NCBI RefSeq assembly: GCF_900465055.1
Contig: NZ_LS483250.1
Coordinates: 3,968,001 to 4,032,000, forward strand
DNA length: 64,000 nt
DNA from: Moritella yayanosii
Lineage (GTDB): Bacteria > Pseudomonadota > Gammaproteobacteria > Enterobacterales > Moritellaceae
Direction of reading: 5' to 3'
Each line of letters opens with the position of its first letter. The first letter of the stretch is position 1. This document shows positions 43,504 through 58,395 of the stretch, one piece after another. Under the pieces are notes generated by a model. The model saw only the letters and a program-made list of their open reading frames with translations. It had not been told where the DNA came from and made no database searches. The position numbers and the translations under genes were made by a program.

Positions 43504-44199
43504 TTATTTTAACTCGTGTAACATGTTTACGACCATTGCGGATGAGTTTTTCGCGGCCACAATCAGGTATTCTTCAAATGATGTTGGAGATTCTTTCCCC
43601 GCGATATCTGATAATGAACGGATCACCACAAATGGGACGTCAAACTGGTGACATGTTTGGGCGATTGCTGCAGCTTCCATTTCTACTGCTGCCATTGTCG
43701 GGAAGTTAGCACGTGCTTCTTCTACTTTTTTCGGATCAGCCATGAAGCTATCACCAGTACAGATTAAACCTTCGATAGTTTTAATGTCGCGGTCTGCTGA
43801 AATCGCTTTTTTAGCTGCTTCAACAAGACGTGGATCAGGAATATATGCCGCAGGTTTTTGAGCACATTGACCGATTTCATAGCCAAATACAGTTAAGTCT
43901 ACATCGTGGTGACGTACTTCACTTGAGATCACGACATCGCCAACTTTAAGCGCTTTATCGTAACCGCCTGCTGAGCCAGTATTGATGATGTAATCAGGCT
44001 TGTAATGTACAAGTAGTAGTGTTGTTGCTACGGCTGCTGCAACTTTACCAATACCTGATTTACTTAAAATAACATCATGCCCAGCAAGTGTGCCACTATA
44101 ATACTCACAACCGGCTTGCGTAAATGTCGTTACGTTATCAAGTTGCTCACGCAGGATCTCAACTTCCTGCTCCATTGCACCAATAATACCTATTTTCAT
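43504..44199 (-). CDS. mtnN: 5'-methylthioadenosine/S-adenosylhomocysteine nucleosidase
   Basis: A 231-residue enzyme that splits methylthioadenosine and S-adenosylhomocysteine, part of SAM recycling and of the route to autoinducer-2. The motifs [47 protein letters not shown] and the catalytic [12 protein letters not shown] and SLSDIAG are intact, the length is normal. It heads the group mtnN, CobD/CbiB-like gene, btuF, all on the minus strand. Confidence 0.96.
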   Translation of the reverse strand: MKIGIIGAMEQEVEILREQLDNVTTFTQAGCEYYSGTLAGHDVILSKSGIGKVAAAVATTLLLVHYKPDYIINTGSAGGYDKALKVGDVVISSEVRHHDVDLTVFGYEIGQCAQKPAAYIPDPRLVEAAKKAISADRDIKTIEGLICTGDSFMADPKKVEEARANFPTMAAVEMEAAAIAQTCHQFDVPFVVIRSLSDIAGKESPTSFEEYLIVAAKNSSAMVVNMLHELK

Positions 44200-44241
44200 C
44201 GTTGTCTCTAATCTATCTCGAAAAATGTCATGCTAGCACAG

Positions 44242-44279
44242 TTTGGTTGCGGTATTAATTTTTGGTTGCGGTATTAATT
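44242..44279. repeat. Perfect 19-bp tandem duplication
   Basis: TTTGGTTGCGGTATTAATT occurs twice head to tail in the upstream region of mtnN, near the stop of the DUF481 gene. Confidence 0.9.
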
Positions 44280-44292
44280 GGTCGTTAAGCGA

Positions 44293-45528
44293 TTAATTAA
44301 ATGAAACACCTAAGCCAAATGCTATACGAAAGTCATTTTTTTCTAGCGGCACACCGTCGATATTAAGTAGGGGGTTATTAACCCGATCCCAAAAGAAAGT
44401 AATATCGAAATCAAGCACGTCAGTCAGTTCAATATCAAAATTCATTTTGGCGTTTTGTAAATAGCCGCCAAGATCAGATTCTGTTGCGGTTATTTTATAA
44501 CTCAATTCTAGATCAATCTGATTATGTATTTCACGCTCATAATCAAGACTGACGGATACAGCGAGACTGGAATCACTCGTATTGAGTTGTGTCTCGCTAA
44601 ATTCATATTTGGTATACAAATAAGAAGGTCCTAAGTTCATCTCTAACGCTTGATCGCCGTCGTCAATGAATTGATAACCGATACCCATACCGATATTGAT
44701 CCGGCTGTTTACATTTTGCAATGGGTCTCGGTATAGACTTAAATCAAGCGGTCTGAAAAATAAGTCTTTGTCACTATAGACATCGTAGGTCATTAAAAAA
44801 CGATGGTTCTCATCGGTCTGAACATTATCTGTCACCCCGATAATCGCGCTATAAGACGTTTTAATACGCGATGTAGTGGTGTGACGAGAAAGTTCTGCAT
44901 TGGTATTATATTCAAGTTTATTGGTATTACCTGAGCTGAGATTGGCACCGAAGGTTATTTTTCCTTGCCATATATTACCACCAGTCTCTAAACCTGCGAT
45001 CAGGGTCATTAGATCTGCTTGGGCTATTTTGTGCTGCCGGTTATTGCTAATAATGAGGATACCGTCTTCAAGCGCAATGGTGCCGGTAATGATACTGCCG
45101 TCAATGGTTCGAACGGTAAATAATTGACGACTGTTAATGCGGCTGATATCAGACCACTTAATTTTTAAATCGCCAAGGTCATCGCTATCGAAAGCGAGTT
45201 TTTCATCATAAAGATCTTCGATGTTACCAATTAAGAATTCACCTGATTTTAACCAGAGCCAATCTTCATCTATGCCTAAACTGTCGGCAAGTATGATCTC
45301 TTGGCTGTTTTCAATGTGGGTCACTGCATCGGTATTGTCGGCAATATTGGTGCTAACACTGCTTGATTCGCTAAGTGAGGTTGGCGCTTGCGTTTTAATA
45401 TAGTCACCTAGAATTATTTCTTGCGCAGCAAAGCTCGGCACGCTAAATACTGTGCTTAAAAAACTAAAAGCGATACTAATAACAATTAAAGTTAATTTAG
45501 TTGTTGTGCGGATATTAAACGAGTTCAT
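44293..45528 (-). CDS. DUF481 family outer-membrane protein (YdiY-like)
   Basis: A 411-residue exported protein with a signal peptide (about 35 residues, cut near SFAA-QEIIL). The N-terminal part has two similar segments, QEIILGD and QEIILADSLG, linked by a Ser/Thr-rich stretch. The middle (WLWLKSGEFLIGNIEDLYDEK, then KIKWSDISRIN) is a short SH3-like region. From about residue 190 the DUF481 beta-barrel follows (WQGKITFGANLSSGNTNKLE) to the terminal LGVSFN. Function is unknown. The gene is single. Confidence 0.85.
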   Translation of the reverse strand: MNSFNIRTTTKLTLIVISIAFSFLSTVFSVPSFAAQEIILGDYIKTQAPTSLSESSSVSTNIADNTDAVTHIENSQEIILADSLGIDEDWLWLKSGEFLIGNIEDLYDEKLAFDSDDLGDLKIKWSDISRINSRQLFTVRTIDGSIITGTIALEDGILIISNNRQHKIAQADLMTLIAGLETGGNIWQGKITFGANLSSGNTNKLEYNTNAELSRHTTTSRIKTSYSAIIGVTDNVQTDENHRFLMTYDVYSDKDLFFRPLDLSLYRDPLQNVNSRINIGMGIGYQFIDDGDQALEMNLGPSYLYTKYEFSETQLNTSDSSLAVSVSLDYEREIHNQIDLELSYKITATESDLGGYLQNAKMNFDIELTDVLDFDITFFWDRVNNPLLNIDGVPLEKNDFRIAFGLGVSFN

Positions 45529-45637
45529 TGTTATCAGGTATTTGCGCCATAGTTCCTTGTAATTGGATGGGTATAATACAAAATAATGATCAATAATTAA
45601 ATATATTATCGTTTTTATAGTTGAAAATAACGTATAA

Positions 45638-45670
45638 AAAAACGCTAGTAAAATGAATACTAGCGTTTTT
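45638..45670. terminator. Terminator downstream of gltD
   Basis: A 13-bp perfect stem AAAAACGCTAGTA / TACTAGCGTTTTT with loop AAATGAA. On the minus strand it follows gltD by about 65 bases. It has A and T runs on both sides. Confidence 0.85.
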
Positions 45671-45736
45671 AATTAGTAATATCAGGCTTTAACGACTAAA
45701 TAACAGCGCCGTTAAACACTGCATTTTTATAAGCAT

Positions 45737-51621
<5,885 letters not shown>

Positions 51622-52142
51622 TGCACTTCTCCCTTGCATTCAATTCACTAAATACTAAATATATATGCCTATATTGAGTTTCTACTCACAGGTAAAAATA
51701 CATACAAAAATAGATAAATCGTTAAAATTTTCAAAAGCCGAAAATTGGCTAACCTGCCAAATTTACCAGAATTAATACTTAGGTCAATCTAAAAATGTAT
51801 TCTGAGTTACTTATCACCTTTTTAAGTAAATGGGCCATTTATTTTGGTATTGGTCAATAAACTACAAAAAAAACTGAGGATTATTCAAAATTTAGTTTTT
51901 ATTTTGGATATATGACATTGTGTGATTTTTTAAATTATGTTTAAGCTGTTATTGATGTTGTAGTATGCCATTTATATTGTTTATTCTAATAATATATTGA
52001 TTTGTTTAGTTTATGTTACCTAATACTAAAGTATGTAAAACAAAAAATGGCGTTGGCGTTAATTTTCATCATAACTGCTTTACAGGGTTCTAATTTTGGT
52101 GTTCTATGGTCGGTCGGTGTGAGATGGATCTTGGGCGGGAAT
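51622..52142. other. AT-rich divergent region between gltB and the PAS-GGDEF gene
   Basis: 521 bases, very AT-rich, with no gene that I would support. It should hold the promoters of gltB and of the PAS-GGDEF gene. A small palindrome AAATGGGCCATTT is seen at 51828-51840. I could not identify regulator sites. Confidence 0.45.
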
Positions 52143-54005
52143 ATGGATTTTAATTATCAATCTTTTATGCAGCCAATATTGAATTGGTGGCAGGCTATTA
52201 CTGAATTATCAACAAACACCCCTATCATGATCACGTTTTGGCTGGTTGTAGCGGCCTTATTAATGAGTATGCTGGTGATATTAACGCTATCACGCCAAAT
52301 TGCTACCTATAAAGCATTGCTGACATTTTCAGTCACCCCAACACTTGTTCTCGATGTAAAAAACGCCACGATACGTTATGTTAATCCGGCAATAACCGCT
52401 GCTTTTGATCAAGATAATAATACCAGCCATATTGTTGCTCAGTGCTGCTTTGAGCGTCTATCTCACCTAACAGATCAAACGTCTGTAACCAATGATGTTT
52501 TTCATATAAAGAAATTAAAGAAAACGTTACGTTATAGTGCGGTGCAAATAAACTATCAAGGTCGTCGGGCTTGGTTGTGTCAGATTGAGCATATGGATAC
52601 TAATTCTGCTACCATTTCTCCTTGGAATATGGATGGGCAAATCATTAATAGTTTATTTTCCTCCAATTCGGCATTGATTCATATCAAAACATTGGATGGT
52701 CTCATCTTAAGTTGTTCACCATCATGGGCAACTCAATTTGGCCAATCGGTAGAGCAAGTGAGTGGTTATTTTGAACACGATTTTTATAGTGTTTCCAAGC
52801 TGGAACAAATAAAATCTTATGAAAAGTATGTACTTACTGGTGAGGTCCAAGAATATGAAGAGTGGAGTATGGTTGATGACAATAATATTTTATTGCAAAC
52901 AATCAAATATCCGCTGTATGACGAACATCAAAAGGTGGTCGCGATCTTAACAGTATCGAATGACCAAACGGAAGTGATGGAACTTAATGAACGTCTGCTG
53001 AGTGAGAACAGTGAGCACTTACGCATTGAGGCTGAGTTAAGCCGTCATAATAGTTTATTAAACTCGGTCATTAATGCGACGCCAGATCCGGTTGCTTTTA
53101 TGAATGGTAACGGTAAGTATGTAGGTGCCAATCATGGTTATTGCGAGGTTGTTGGTGTGAAACATGCTGATTTAATTGGTATGGATAGACAACAACTGTT
53201 TAGTCACGATAAAAAGTCCTGGTTATTAGAACAAGAAAATCAATTGTTAGTGGATGGGAAATCAATCCGTTATGAAGAATTTTTGCATTTTGTGGGTCAA
53301 GATCCACGCTGGTATGAAATATGTAAACAGCGCTATGTGAATAGTACCAATGGTGAAAGTGGTATTTTAATTATCTACCGAGATTTAACCGAACGTAAGC
53401 GTATCGAGCATGAACTTGAACAGGCGATAGAAAAATTTGATGAACTAAGTTCAATTGATGAACTGACTAAAATAGCTAATCGACGCACGTTTGATCGTAA
53501 GTTACAGCATCATTGGTCAACTCATTGTCGCGAAGTTAAAGAAATATCGTTGTTGTTTTGCGATGTGGATAGTTTTAAGTTATACAACGATAATTATGGT
53601 CATCCAATGGGGGATGTCGTGCTCGCTAACATTGCCCAAGTGATGAATGAGCAGGTCCATCGCGGTGCAGATTTAGTGGCGCGTTATGGCGGTGAAGAAT
53701 TTGCCGTTATTTTACCCAATACCGACGAAGAAGGGGCAGTTCGTCTTGCCCTGAAAATCATTGCTGCGGTTGAAAGTTTAGCGATTGCACATGCTCACTC
53801 TAACGTGGCAAAACATGTCACACTTAGTATTGGTGTTGCCACTATGTGGCCTGAAGATGAAAGTTCGGAAGCGCAATTACTTGAACATGCGGATAAGGCG
53901 TTGTACCTCGCCAAGGAACATGGCCGCAATCAGTATTGTGTATATCGCGATCAGGAGCGTGAGCCTGCAATGGTGGAATTAAATTTTGATTTATTAAAAC
54001 ATTAG
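52143..54005 (+). CDS. Membrane-anchored PAS-GGDEF diguanylate cyclase
   Basis: From ATG 52143 a 620-residue protein with one membrane segment (about residues 28-48), then PAS-like domains (TPTLVLDVKNATIRYVNPAI; SALIHIKTLDGLILSCSPSW; a clear one at NATPDPVAFMNGNGKYVGAN ending YRDLTERKR) and a C-terminal GGDEF domain (IDELTKIANRRTF, ARYGGEEFAVILP). The GGEEF form is active in other enzymes, and the I-site RGAD lies five residues before it, so feedback inhibition is likely. It should make c-di-GMP. Starts at 52002 (TTG) and 52047 are possible; they would add a hydrophobic stretch and lack good ribosome-binding sites. It lies upstream of arcB, not overlapping. Confidence 0.87.
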   Translation: MDFNYQSFMQPILNWWQAITELSTNTPIMITFWLVVAALLMSMLVILTLSRQIATYKALLTFSVTPTLVLDVKNATIRYVNPAITAAFDQDNNTSHIVAQCCFERLSHLTDQTSVTNDVFHIKKLKKTLRYSAVQINYQGRRAWLCQIEHMDTNSATISPWNMDGQIINSLFSSNSALIHIKTLDGLILSCSPSWATQFGQSVEQVSGYFEHDFYSVSKLEQIKSYEKYVLTGEVQEYEEWSMVDDNNILLQTIKYPLYDEHQKVVAILTVSNDQTEVMELNERLLSENSEHLRIEAELSRHNSLLNSVINATPDPVAFMNGNGKYVGANHGYCEVVGVKHADLIGMDRQQLFSHDKKSWLLEQENQLLVDGKSIRYEEFLHFVGQDPRWYEICKQRYVNSTNGESGILIIYRDLTERKRIEHELEQAIEKFDELSSIDELTKIANRRTFDRKLQHHWSTHCREVKEISLLFCDVDSFKLYNDNYGHPMGDVVLANIAQVMNEQVHRGADLVARYGGEEFAVILPNTDEEGAVRLALKIIAAVESLAIAHAHSNVAKHVTLSIGVATMWPEDESSEAQLLEHADKALYLAKEHGRNQYCVYRDQEREPAMVELNFDLLKH

Positions 54006-54095
54006 ATTGATTAAAAGCTTAATTTTCCTGTGGTTTGCCTATAACCTATCGTATATTATTAATTATCTAGATAATTTTATGAATATGGGTACACC

Positions 54096-56432
54096 ATGAT
54101 GAAAATCAGAGCTTGGGCTCAATACTATGTTGATATGCTCGTTAAATTGGGCGTTATTCGTTTTAGTATCCTCTCCGCCGCTACGGTTATTTTCTTTTCT
54201 ATTACTATTCAAGCCAGCATTAATTATATTCTACGTGGTCAGGTTAAACTTGATGATCTATATGCGGCAATCTTATTTGCGATTATCATTACGCCTTGGG
54301 TGGTGTTTTTTCTCTCTATCGTCGTTCAGCAACTCGAACATTCACGAAAACGACTCAGTAAAATGGTTTACAAACTGCAAGAAGTCCGCGCTCGTGATTT
54401 ACAGTTACAACAAGAGTTACAAGTTAACCTGATTGAACTGAATGCTGAATTTGAAGAGCGTAAAAAAGCAGAAGCAGATAGAAACCAGGCCTTCAAAGAT
54501 TTGGAAAATGAAGTATTTCATCGTGAGCAAGCACAACTTATTGTTGAAGAACGGTCTGCATTAGTACGTTCATTTATTGATAGCTCGCCAGATCTGGTTT
54601 ATTACAGTAATGAACAGGGACAATTTTCTGGTTGTAATTTAGCCATGGAAGCGCTCACGGGTAAGATTGAAAAAGAGCTTATCGGTTTGACGCCGTTTGA
54701 TGTTTTTGATACTGAAATTGCGGCTAAATTTGCGGCAACAGACAAAGCCGTTCTTAATACCAAATTACCGGAAACCTATGAACAGTGGTTAACTTACCCC
54801 GATGGTCATAAGGCTTGCTTTGAATTACGAAAAGTGCCCTTTTTTGGACGCCGGAATGAATATATCGGGGTACTGGGTTATGGCCGTGACATTACCGAAC
54901 GCAAAAAATACCAAGATGCATTAGAAAAAGCCAGCCGGGATAAAACCACATTTATTTCGACCATTAGCCATGAATTACGCACGCCGTTAAATGGCGTCGT
55001 TGGTTTAAGCCGGATCTTACTTGATAGCTCGCTTAATGCTGAGCAACGTCAGCACTTAAATACTATTTATGTTAGCGCGCAAACAATGGGTAACATCTTT
55101 AATGATATTATTGATTTAGATAAATTTGACCGCCGTAAATTTGAGATCATAAATCAACCAATTGAATTCAGAAGTTTTCTCAATGATATTAAAACCCTAG
55201 CACTGCTTCAAGTAGCACAAAAAGGCTTGGTGTTAGCATTTGAGATATTCGGCGATATTCCCGACTTTATCAATGCCGATGGTACACGATTGCGTCAAGT
55301 ATTATGGAACTTGGTGTCGAATGCCGTTAAATTTACTGATTCAGGTGAAATTAGTATCCGGATATTTACCAGTGAGGAAGCGAATAACAAAATTGGTCTA
55401 ACCTTTGAAGTAGAGGATACTGGCATTGGTATTTCTGCCGCTGGACAAGATAAGATATTCGCGATGTATTATCAGGAACAAGGCAGTAAGCGTGCTACGG
55501 GTACGGGTATTGGTCTGTCTGTCGCCAAAAGTTTAATGACGGCAATGGGTGGGGATATCTGGGTCAGAAGTGAATTAGGTGAAGGTTCATGTTTCACCAT
55601 CGAGTTTGATGTGGATGGTGTGGATAGCTTACTACCGAGTGGTACTGCTGGCAGTGAGCAAATTAAACTGTCGGTACTACTGGTTGAAGATATCGAACTG
55701 AATGTTACTGTGTGTACCGCAATTTTAAATAAACTCGGACATACTGTTGAAGTGGCTGTTGATGGTCGTAGCGCTATCCAAATGGCAGAGAATAATAGCT
55801 ACGATTTAATCTTCTTAGATATTAATTTACCTGATATCTCGGGGTTTGAAATTATTAAAATATTACGAGAGAATAAAACGCTTGAGTTACCGCCAGTGGT
55901 CGCGATAACGGCGAATGTCATTAATAATCGTCAAGAATATATTGAGAAAGGCATGAATGATGCGATCAGTAAACCAGTCTCTATCAATGCCGTAACCGGT
56001 GTGATCAATCGCTTATTTAACCAGGTAGAAAAAAAGGTAAAACCTAAGCTGCATTATACTGCTGATGATCAAGAAATGCTGGATGAATACCTTGATATTG
56101 ATTTATTACAACAATATCTCGATACCTTAGGTAAAGATTTATTACTGCAAAGTGTGCGTTTTTTTGAACAAACAATGCCGCATTATTTGACGTTGTTAAA
56201 CACTAATTTAACGGCGCGAGACCAAGATGCGATTGTTGATGAAGCCCATAAAATCAAAGGCGCAGCAGGGACGGTTGGATTAATGCGGATCCAGCAAGTA
56301 TCACAATTGGTCCAGTCACCAGACCAACCTACATGGTGGGAAAATATTGACGATTGGGTTGAGCAGATTAATACCGAATATCAGCATGACGTTAAGCGTC
56401 TGAAGACCTGGATCGAGAGCCAAGATGGATAA
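54096..56432 (+). CDS. arcB: Aerobic respiration control sensor kinase ArcB
   Basis: A 778-residue hybrid kinase, the same length as E. coli ArcB. Two membrane segments lie near residues 20-80, then a coiled coil (LQEVRARDLQLQQELQV), a PAS domain (SFIDSSPDLVYYSNEQG), the HisKA box ISHELRTPLNGVVGLSR near 290, the ATPase N and G boxes (NLVSNAVKF, GTGIGLSVAKSL), a receiver with DLIFLDINLPDISG near 570 and a C-terminal HPt with DEAHKIKGAAGTVG near 715. ArcB senses quinone redox state and phosphorylates ArcA. The stop overlaps the cls start by eight bases. Confidence 0.93.
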   Translation: MMKIRAWAQYYVDMLVKLGVIRFSILSAATVIFFSITIQASINYILRGQVKLDDLYAAILFAIIITPWVVFFLSIVVQQLEHSRKRLSKMVYKLQEVRARDLQLQQELQVNLIELNAEFEERKKAEADRNQAFKDLENEVFHREQAQLIVEERSALVRSFIDSSPDLVYYSNEQGQFSGCNLAMEALTGKIEKELIGLTPFDVFDTEIAAKFAATDKAVLNTKLPETYEQWLTYPDGHKACFELRKVPFFGRRNEYIGVLGYGRDITERKKYQDALEKASRDKTTFISTISHELRTPLNGVVGLSRILLDSSLNAEQRQHLNTIYVSAQTMGNIFNDIIDLDKFDRRKFEIINQPIEFRSFLNDIKTLALLQVAQKGLVLAFEIFGDIPDFINADGTRLRQVLWNLVSNAVKFTDSGEISIRIFTSEEANNKIGLTFEVEDTGIGISAAGQDKIFAMYYQEQGSKRATGTGIGLSVAKSLMTAMGGDIWVRSELGEGSCFTIEFDVDGVDSLLPSGTAGSEQIKLSVLLVEDIELNVTVCTAILNKLGHTVEVAVDGRSAIQMAENNSYDLIFLDINLPDISGFEIIKILRENKTLELPPVVAITANVINNRQEYIEKGMNDAISKPVSINAVTGVINRLFNQVEKKVKPKLHYTADDQEMLDEYLDIDLLQQYLDTLGKDLLLQSVRFFEQTMPHYLTLLNTNLTARDQDAIVDEAHKIKGAAGTVGLMRIQQVSQLVQSPDQPTWWENIDDWVEQINTEYQHDVKRLKTWIESQDG

Positions 56433-57897
56433 GTGGGATTCGTTTACTAATTTTTTTACCTTACTGTTGGTTTTTTTGCATGCTGTGATAATTATATTAG
56501 TATCATTTCGGGTTATTACTAAGCGACGTCCTGCCAGTATATCGTTGGCTTGGTTAGCGGTGATTTACGCGTTACCGTTTGCTGGTGTCGTCATTTATCT
56601 AATTTTTGGCGAGCTGTACTTAGGTAAAAAGCGAGTGCAACGAGCCGCTGTAATGTTCGGTCCTTTTACCCAACGGATTAATCTATGTGCCGCCCCGTAT
56701 CTGGTCTCTTGTGATGCGGATAAGAGAAGTTTAGTTACCCCATTGCGTGAGTTGATTTATGGGCGTTTTCAAATGCCAGCCGTGATTGGTAATCAACTGA
56801 CGTTATTAACCCGTCCTCACGATATTCTTGAGCAGATAATAGCAGATGTGAATACTGCTACCCACGTTGTGTATCTCGAGTTTTATATATGGGCGGTGGG
56901 CGGTAAAACCGACCTAGTTGCTAGCGCGCTGATTAATGCCGCTAAACGTGGCGTCGACTGTCGCGTCATGCTCGATTCGGTAGGCAGTTCGCCGTTTTTT
57001 AAAAGTCGTTGGCCTAAGTTATTTAAACAGGCCGGTATTCACCTTATTGAAGTGCTGCCCGTTGGGCCGATGCGAATATTTTTTCATCGTCAAGATTTGC
57101 GTATGCACCGTAAGCTTATCGCGATTGATAACCATGTGGGTTATACTGGTAGTATGAATTTGGTTGATCCTGAGGTTTTTAAACAACACGCTGGGGTCGG
57201 TGAGTGGGTTGATATTATGATCCGCATGCAAGGGCCTATTATTCCGATTACCGGTTCGTTGTTGGAATGGGATTGGGAGATGGAAACGGGGGAAAGTTTA
57301 GTTAATACTAGGGCGTCTAAATACCAAGAAAGTTCTGTATTCGAAGAGTGCAGTCATGTGCAAATGATCCCATCAGGACCTTATTTTGATGATGATAATA
57401 TTCATCAAGTATTGGTTTCAGCGATTTATTTAGCACAAAAATCTTTAATTCTGACCACGCCTTATTTTGTGCCCGATGAAGCCTTGCAAGCGGCTCTTAA
57501 AACCGCCAGCGCCCGCGGCGTAAAAGTGCAGATTATTCTACCGGCGAAGAATGATTCACGCATGGTGGATTATGCCTGCAAAGGTTTTTTTGATGAGTTG
57601 CTGGTATGCGGTGTCGAAATTTATCAATACCAAAATGGCTTACTGCATACTAAAAGTATTCTGGTGGATAATGAACTATGTTTAGTCGGTACAGTCAATT
57701 TAGATAAACGCAGTTTTTGGTTAAATTTTGAAGTCACATTGCTGATTGATAAGTCCCCTTTTATTGAAGAACTTTATCAATTACAGTTATCTTACATCGC
57801 CCATTCTCATCAGGTATGCCTAACTCAATGGCGACAACGAGGTCGAGTGCAACGATTTTTAGAAAGCCTATTTTACTTATTTAATCCGTTATTATAA
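56425..57897 (+). CDS. cls: Cardiolipin synthase
   Basis: A 490-residue membrane enzyme of the phospholipase D superfamily that joins two phosphatidylglycerols. Two membrane segments are at residues about 8-30 and 40-62. The first HKD motif is MHRKLIAIDNHVGYTGSMN (near 230), the second LHTKSILVDNELCLVGTVN (near 405). The arrangement fits ClsA. The start ATG overlaps the end of arcB by eight bases, so the two are translated together, which is unusual for ClsA genes of E. coli. No terminator is obvious after it. Confidence 0.93.
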   Translation: MDKWDSFTNFFTLLLVFLHAVIIILVSFRVITKRRPASISLAWLAVIYALPFAGVVIYLIFGELYLGKKRVQRAAVMFGPFTQRINLCAAPYLVSCDADKRSLVTPLRELIYGRFQMPAVIGNQLTLLTRPHDILEQIIADVNTATHVVYLEFYIWAVGGKTDLVASALINAAKRGVDCRVMLDSVGSSPFFKSRWPKLFKQAGIHLIEVLPVGPMRIFFHRQDLRMHRKLIAIDNHVGYTGSMNLVDPEVFKQHAGVGEWVDIMIRMQGPIIPITGSLLEWDWEMETGESLVNTRASKYQESSVFEECSHVQMIPSGPYFDDDNIHQVLVSAIYLAQKSLILTTPYFVPDEALQAALKTASARGVKVQIILPAKNDSRMVDYACKGFFDELLVCGVEIYQYQNGLLHTKSILVDNELCLVGTVNLDKRSFWLNFEVTLLIDKSPFIEELYQLQLSYIAHSHQVCLTQWRQRGRVQRFLESLFYLFNPLL

Positions 57898-58009
57898 GTA
57901 TGAATCAGAAAGGGTTAATAAGAAAGAGCTAGTAAAATCTAACAATTAATGGCTAACCACAAATCACTAACAACAAAGTATTAGCAATCAATGAAGGGTT
58001 GGAATTCAA

Positions 58010-58282
58010 ATGAAAAAACCGATTTTATTAGCATTGGCAGTATTTTCTTTAGCGGCATGTAGTAATATCGATACTACAGAAGAGACAGCAAAGTCATTAC
58101 CGATATTGCCAAGTTACAGCAATAGCTGCCCAGATGAGCGCCCACAGATGTGTACGATGGATTATCGCCCTGTATGTGGTACTACGGAATCAAATGAGCT
58201 GAAAACATTCAGTAATGCATGTGGTGCATGTTCTGATGTAACGGTGCGTGGTTATTCTGAAAGTGAGTGTCAGTCGTTTTAG
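58010..58282 (+). CDS. Small lipoprotein with Kazal-like domain
   Basis: A 90-residue protein with a lipoprotein signal (MKKPILLALAVFSLAACSN, lipobox LAAC) followed by a cysteine-rich part CTMDYRPVCGTTESNELKTF then SNACGACSDVTVRGYSESEC. The spacing and the xYxPVCG...TFxNxCxA pattern are those of Kazal-type serine protease inhibitor domains, here with an extra pair of Cys near the start. In bacteria such lipoproteins are known but rarely studied; inhibition of a protease is a guess. GGA lies upstream of ATG 58010. A terminator follows. Confidence 0.8.
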   Translation: MKKPILLALAVFSLAACSNIDTTEETAKSLPILPSYSNSCPDERPQMCTMDYRPVCGTTESNELKTFSNACGACSDVTVRGYSESECQSF

Positions 58283-58289
58283 ATATATA

Positions 58290-58326
58290 AAAAGCCAAGC
58301 GAATGCAGTTTCATTTACTTGGCTTT
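58290..58326 (+). terminator. Terminator after the Kazal-like lipoprotein gene
   Basis: AAAGCCAAG pairs with CTTGGCTTT; the stem goes on with near-pairs up to GAATG/CATTT. A short loop and TTTAT tail. It may also help to end fabH on the minus strand, where an A run in the plus strand gives T. Confidence 0.7.
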
Positions 58327-58350
58327 ATGGTACTGTTAACAAATTAATAG

Positions 58351-58388
58351 GTTAACAAGTTAATAAATTAATTCATTAACTTGTTAAC
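58351..58388. repeat. Perfect 14-bp inverted repeat, partly duplicated
   Basis: GTTAACAAGTTAAT and ATTAACTTGTTAAC flank a ten-base loop just after the fabH stop. A near copy of the left arm (GTTAACAAATTAAT) lies 17 bases before it, at 58334. No T run follows on either strand. Confidence 0.8.
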
Positions 58389-58395
58389 GATGATA

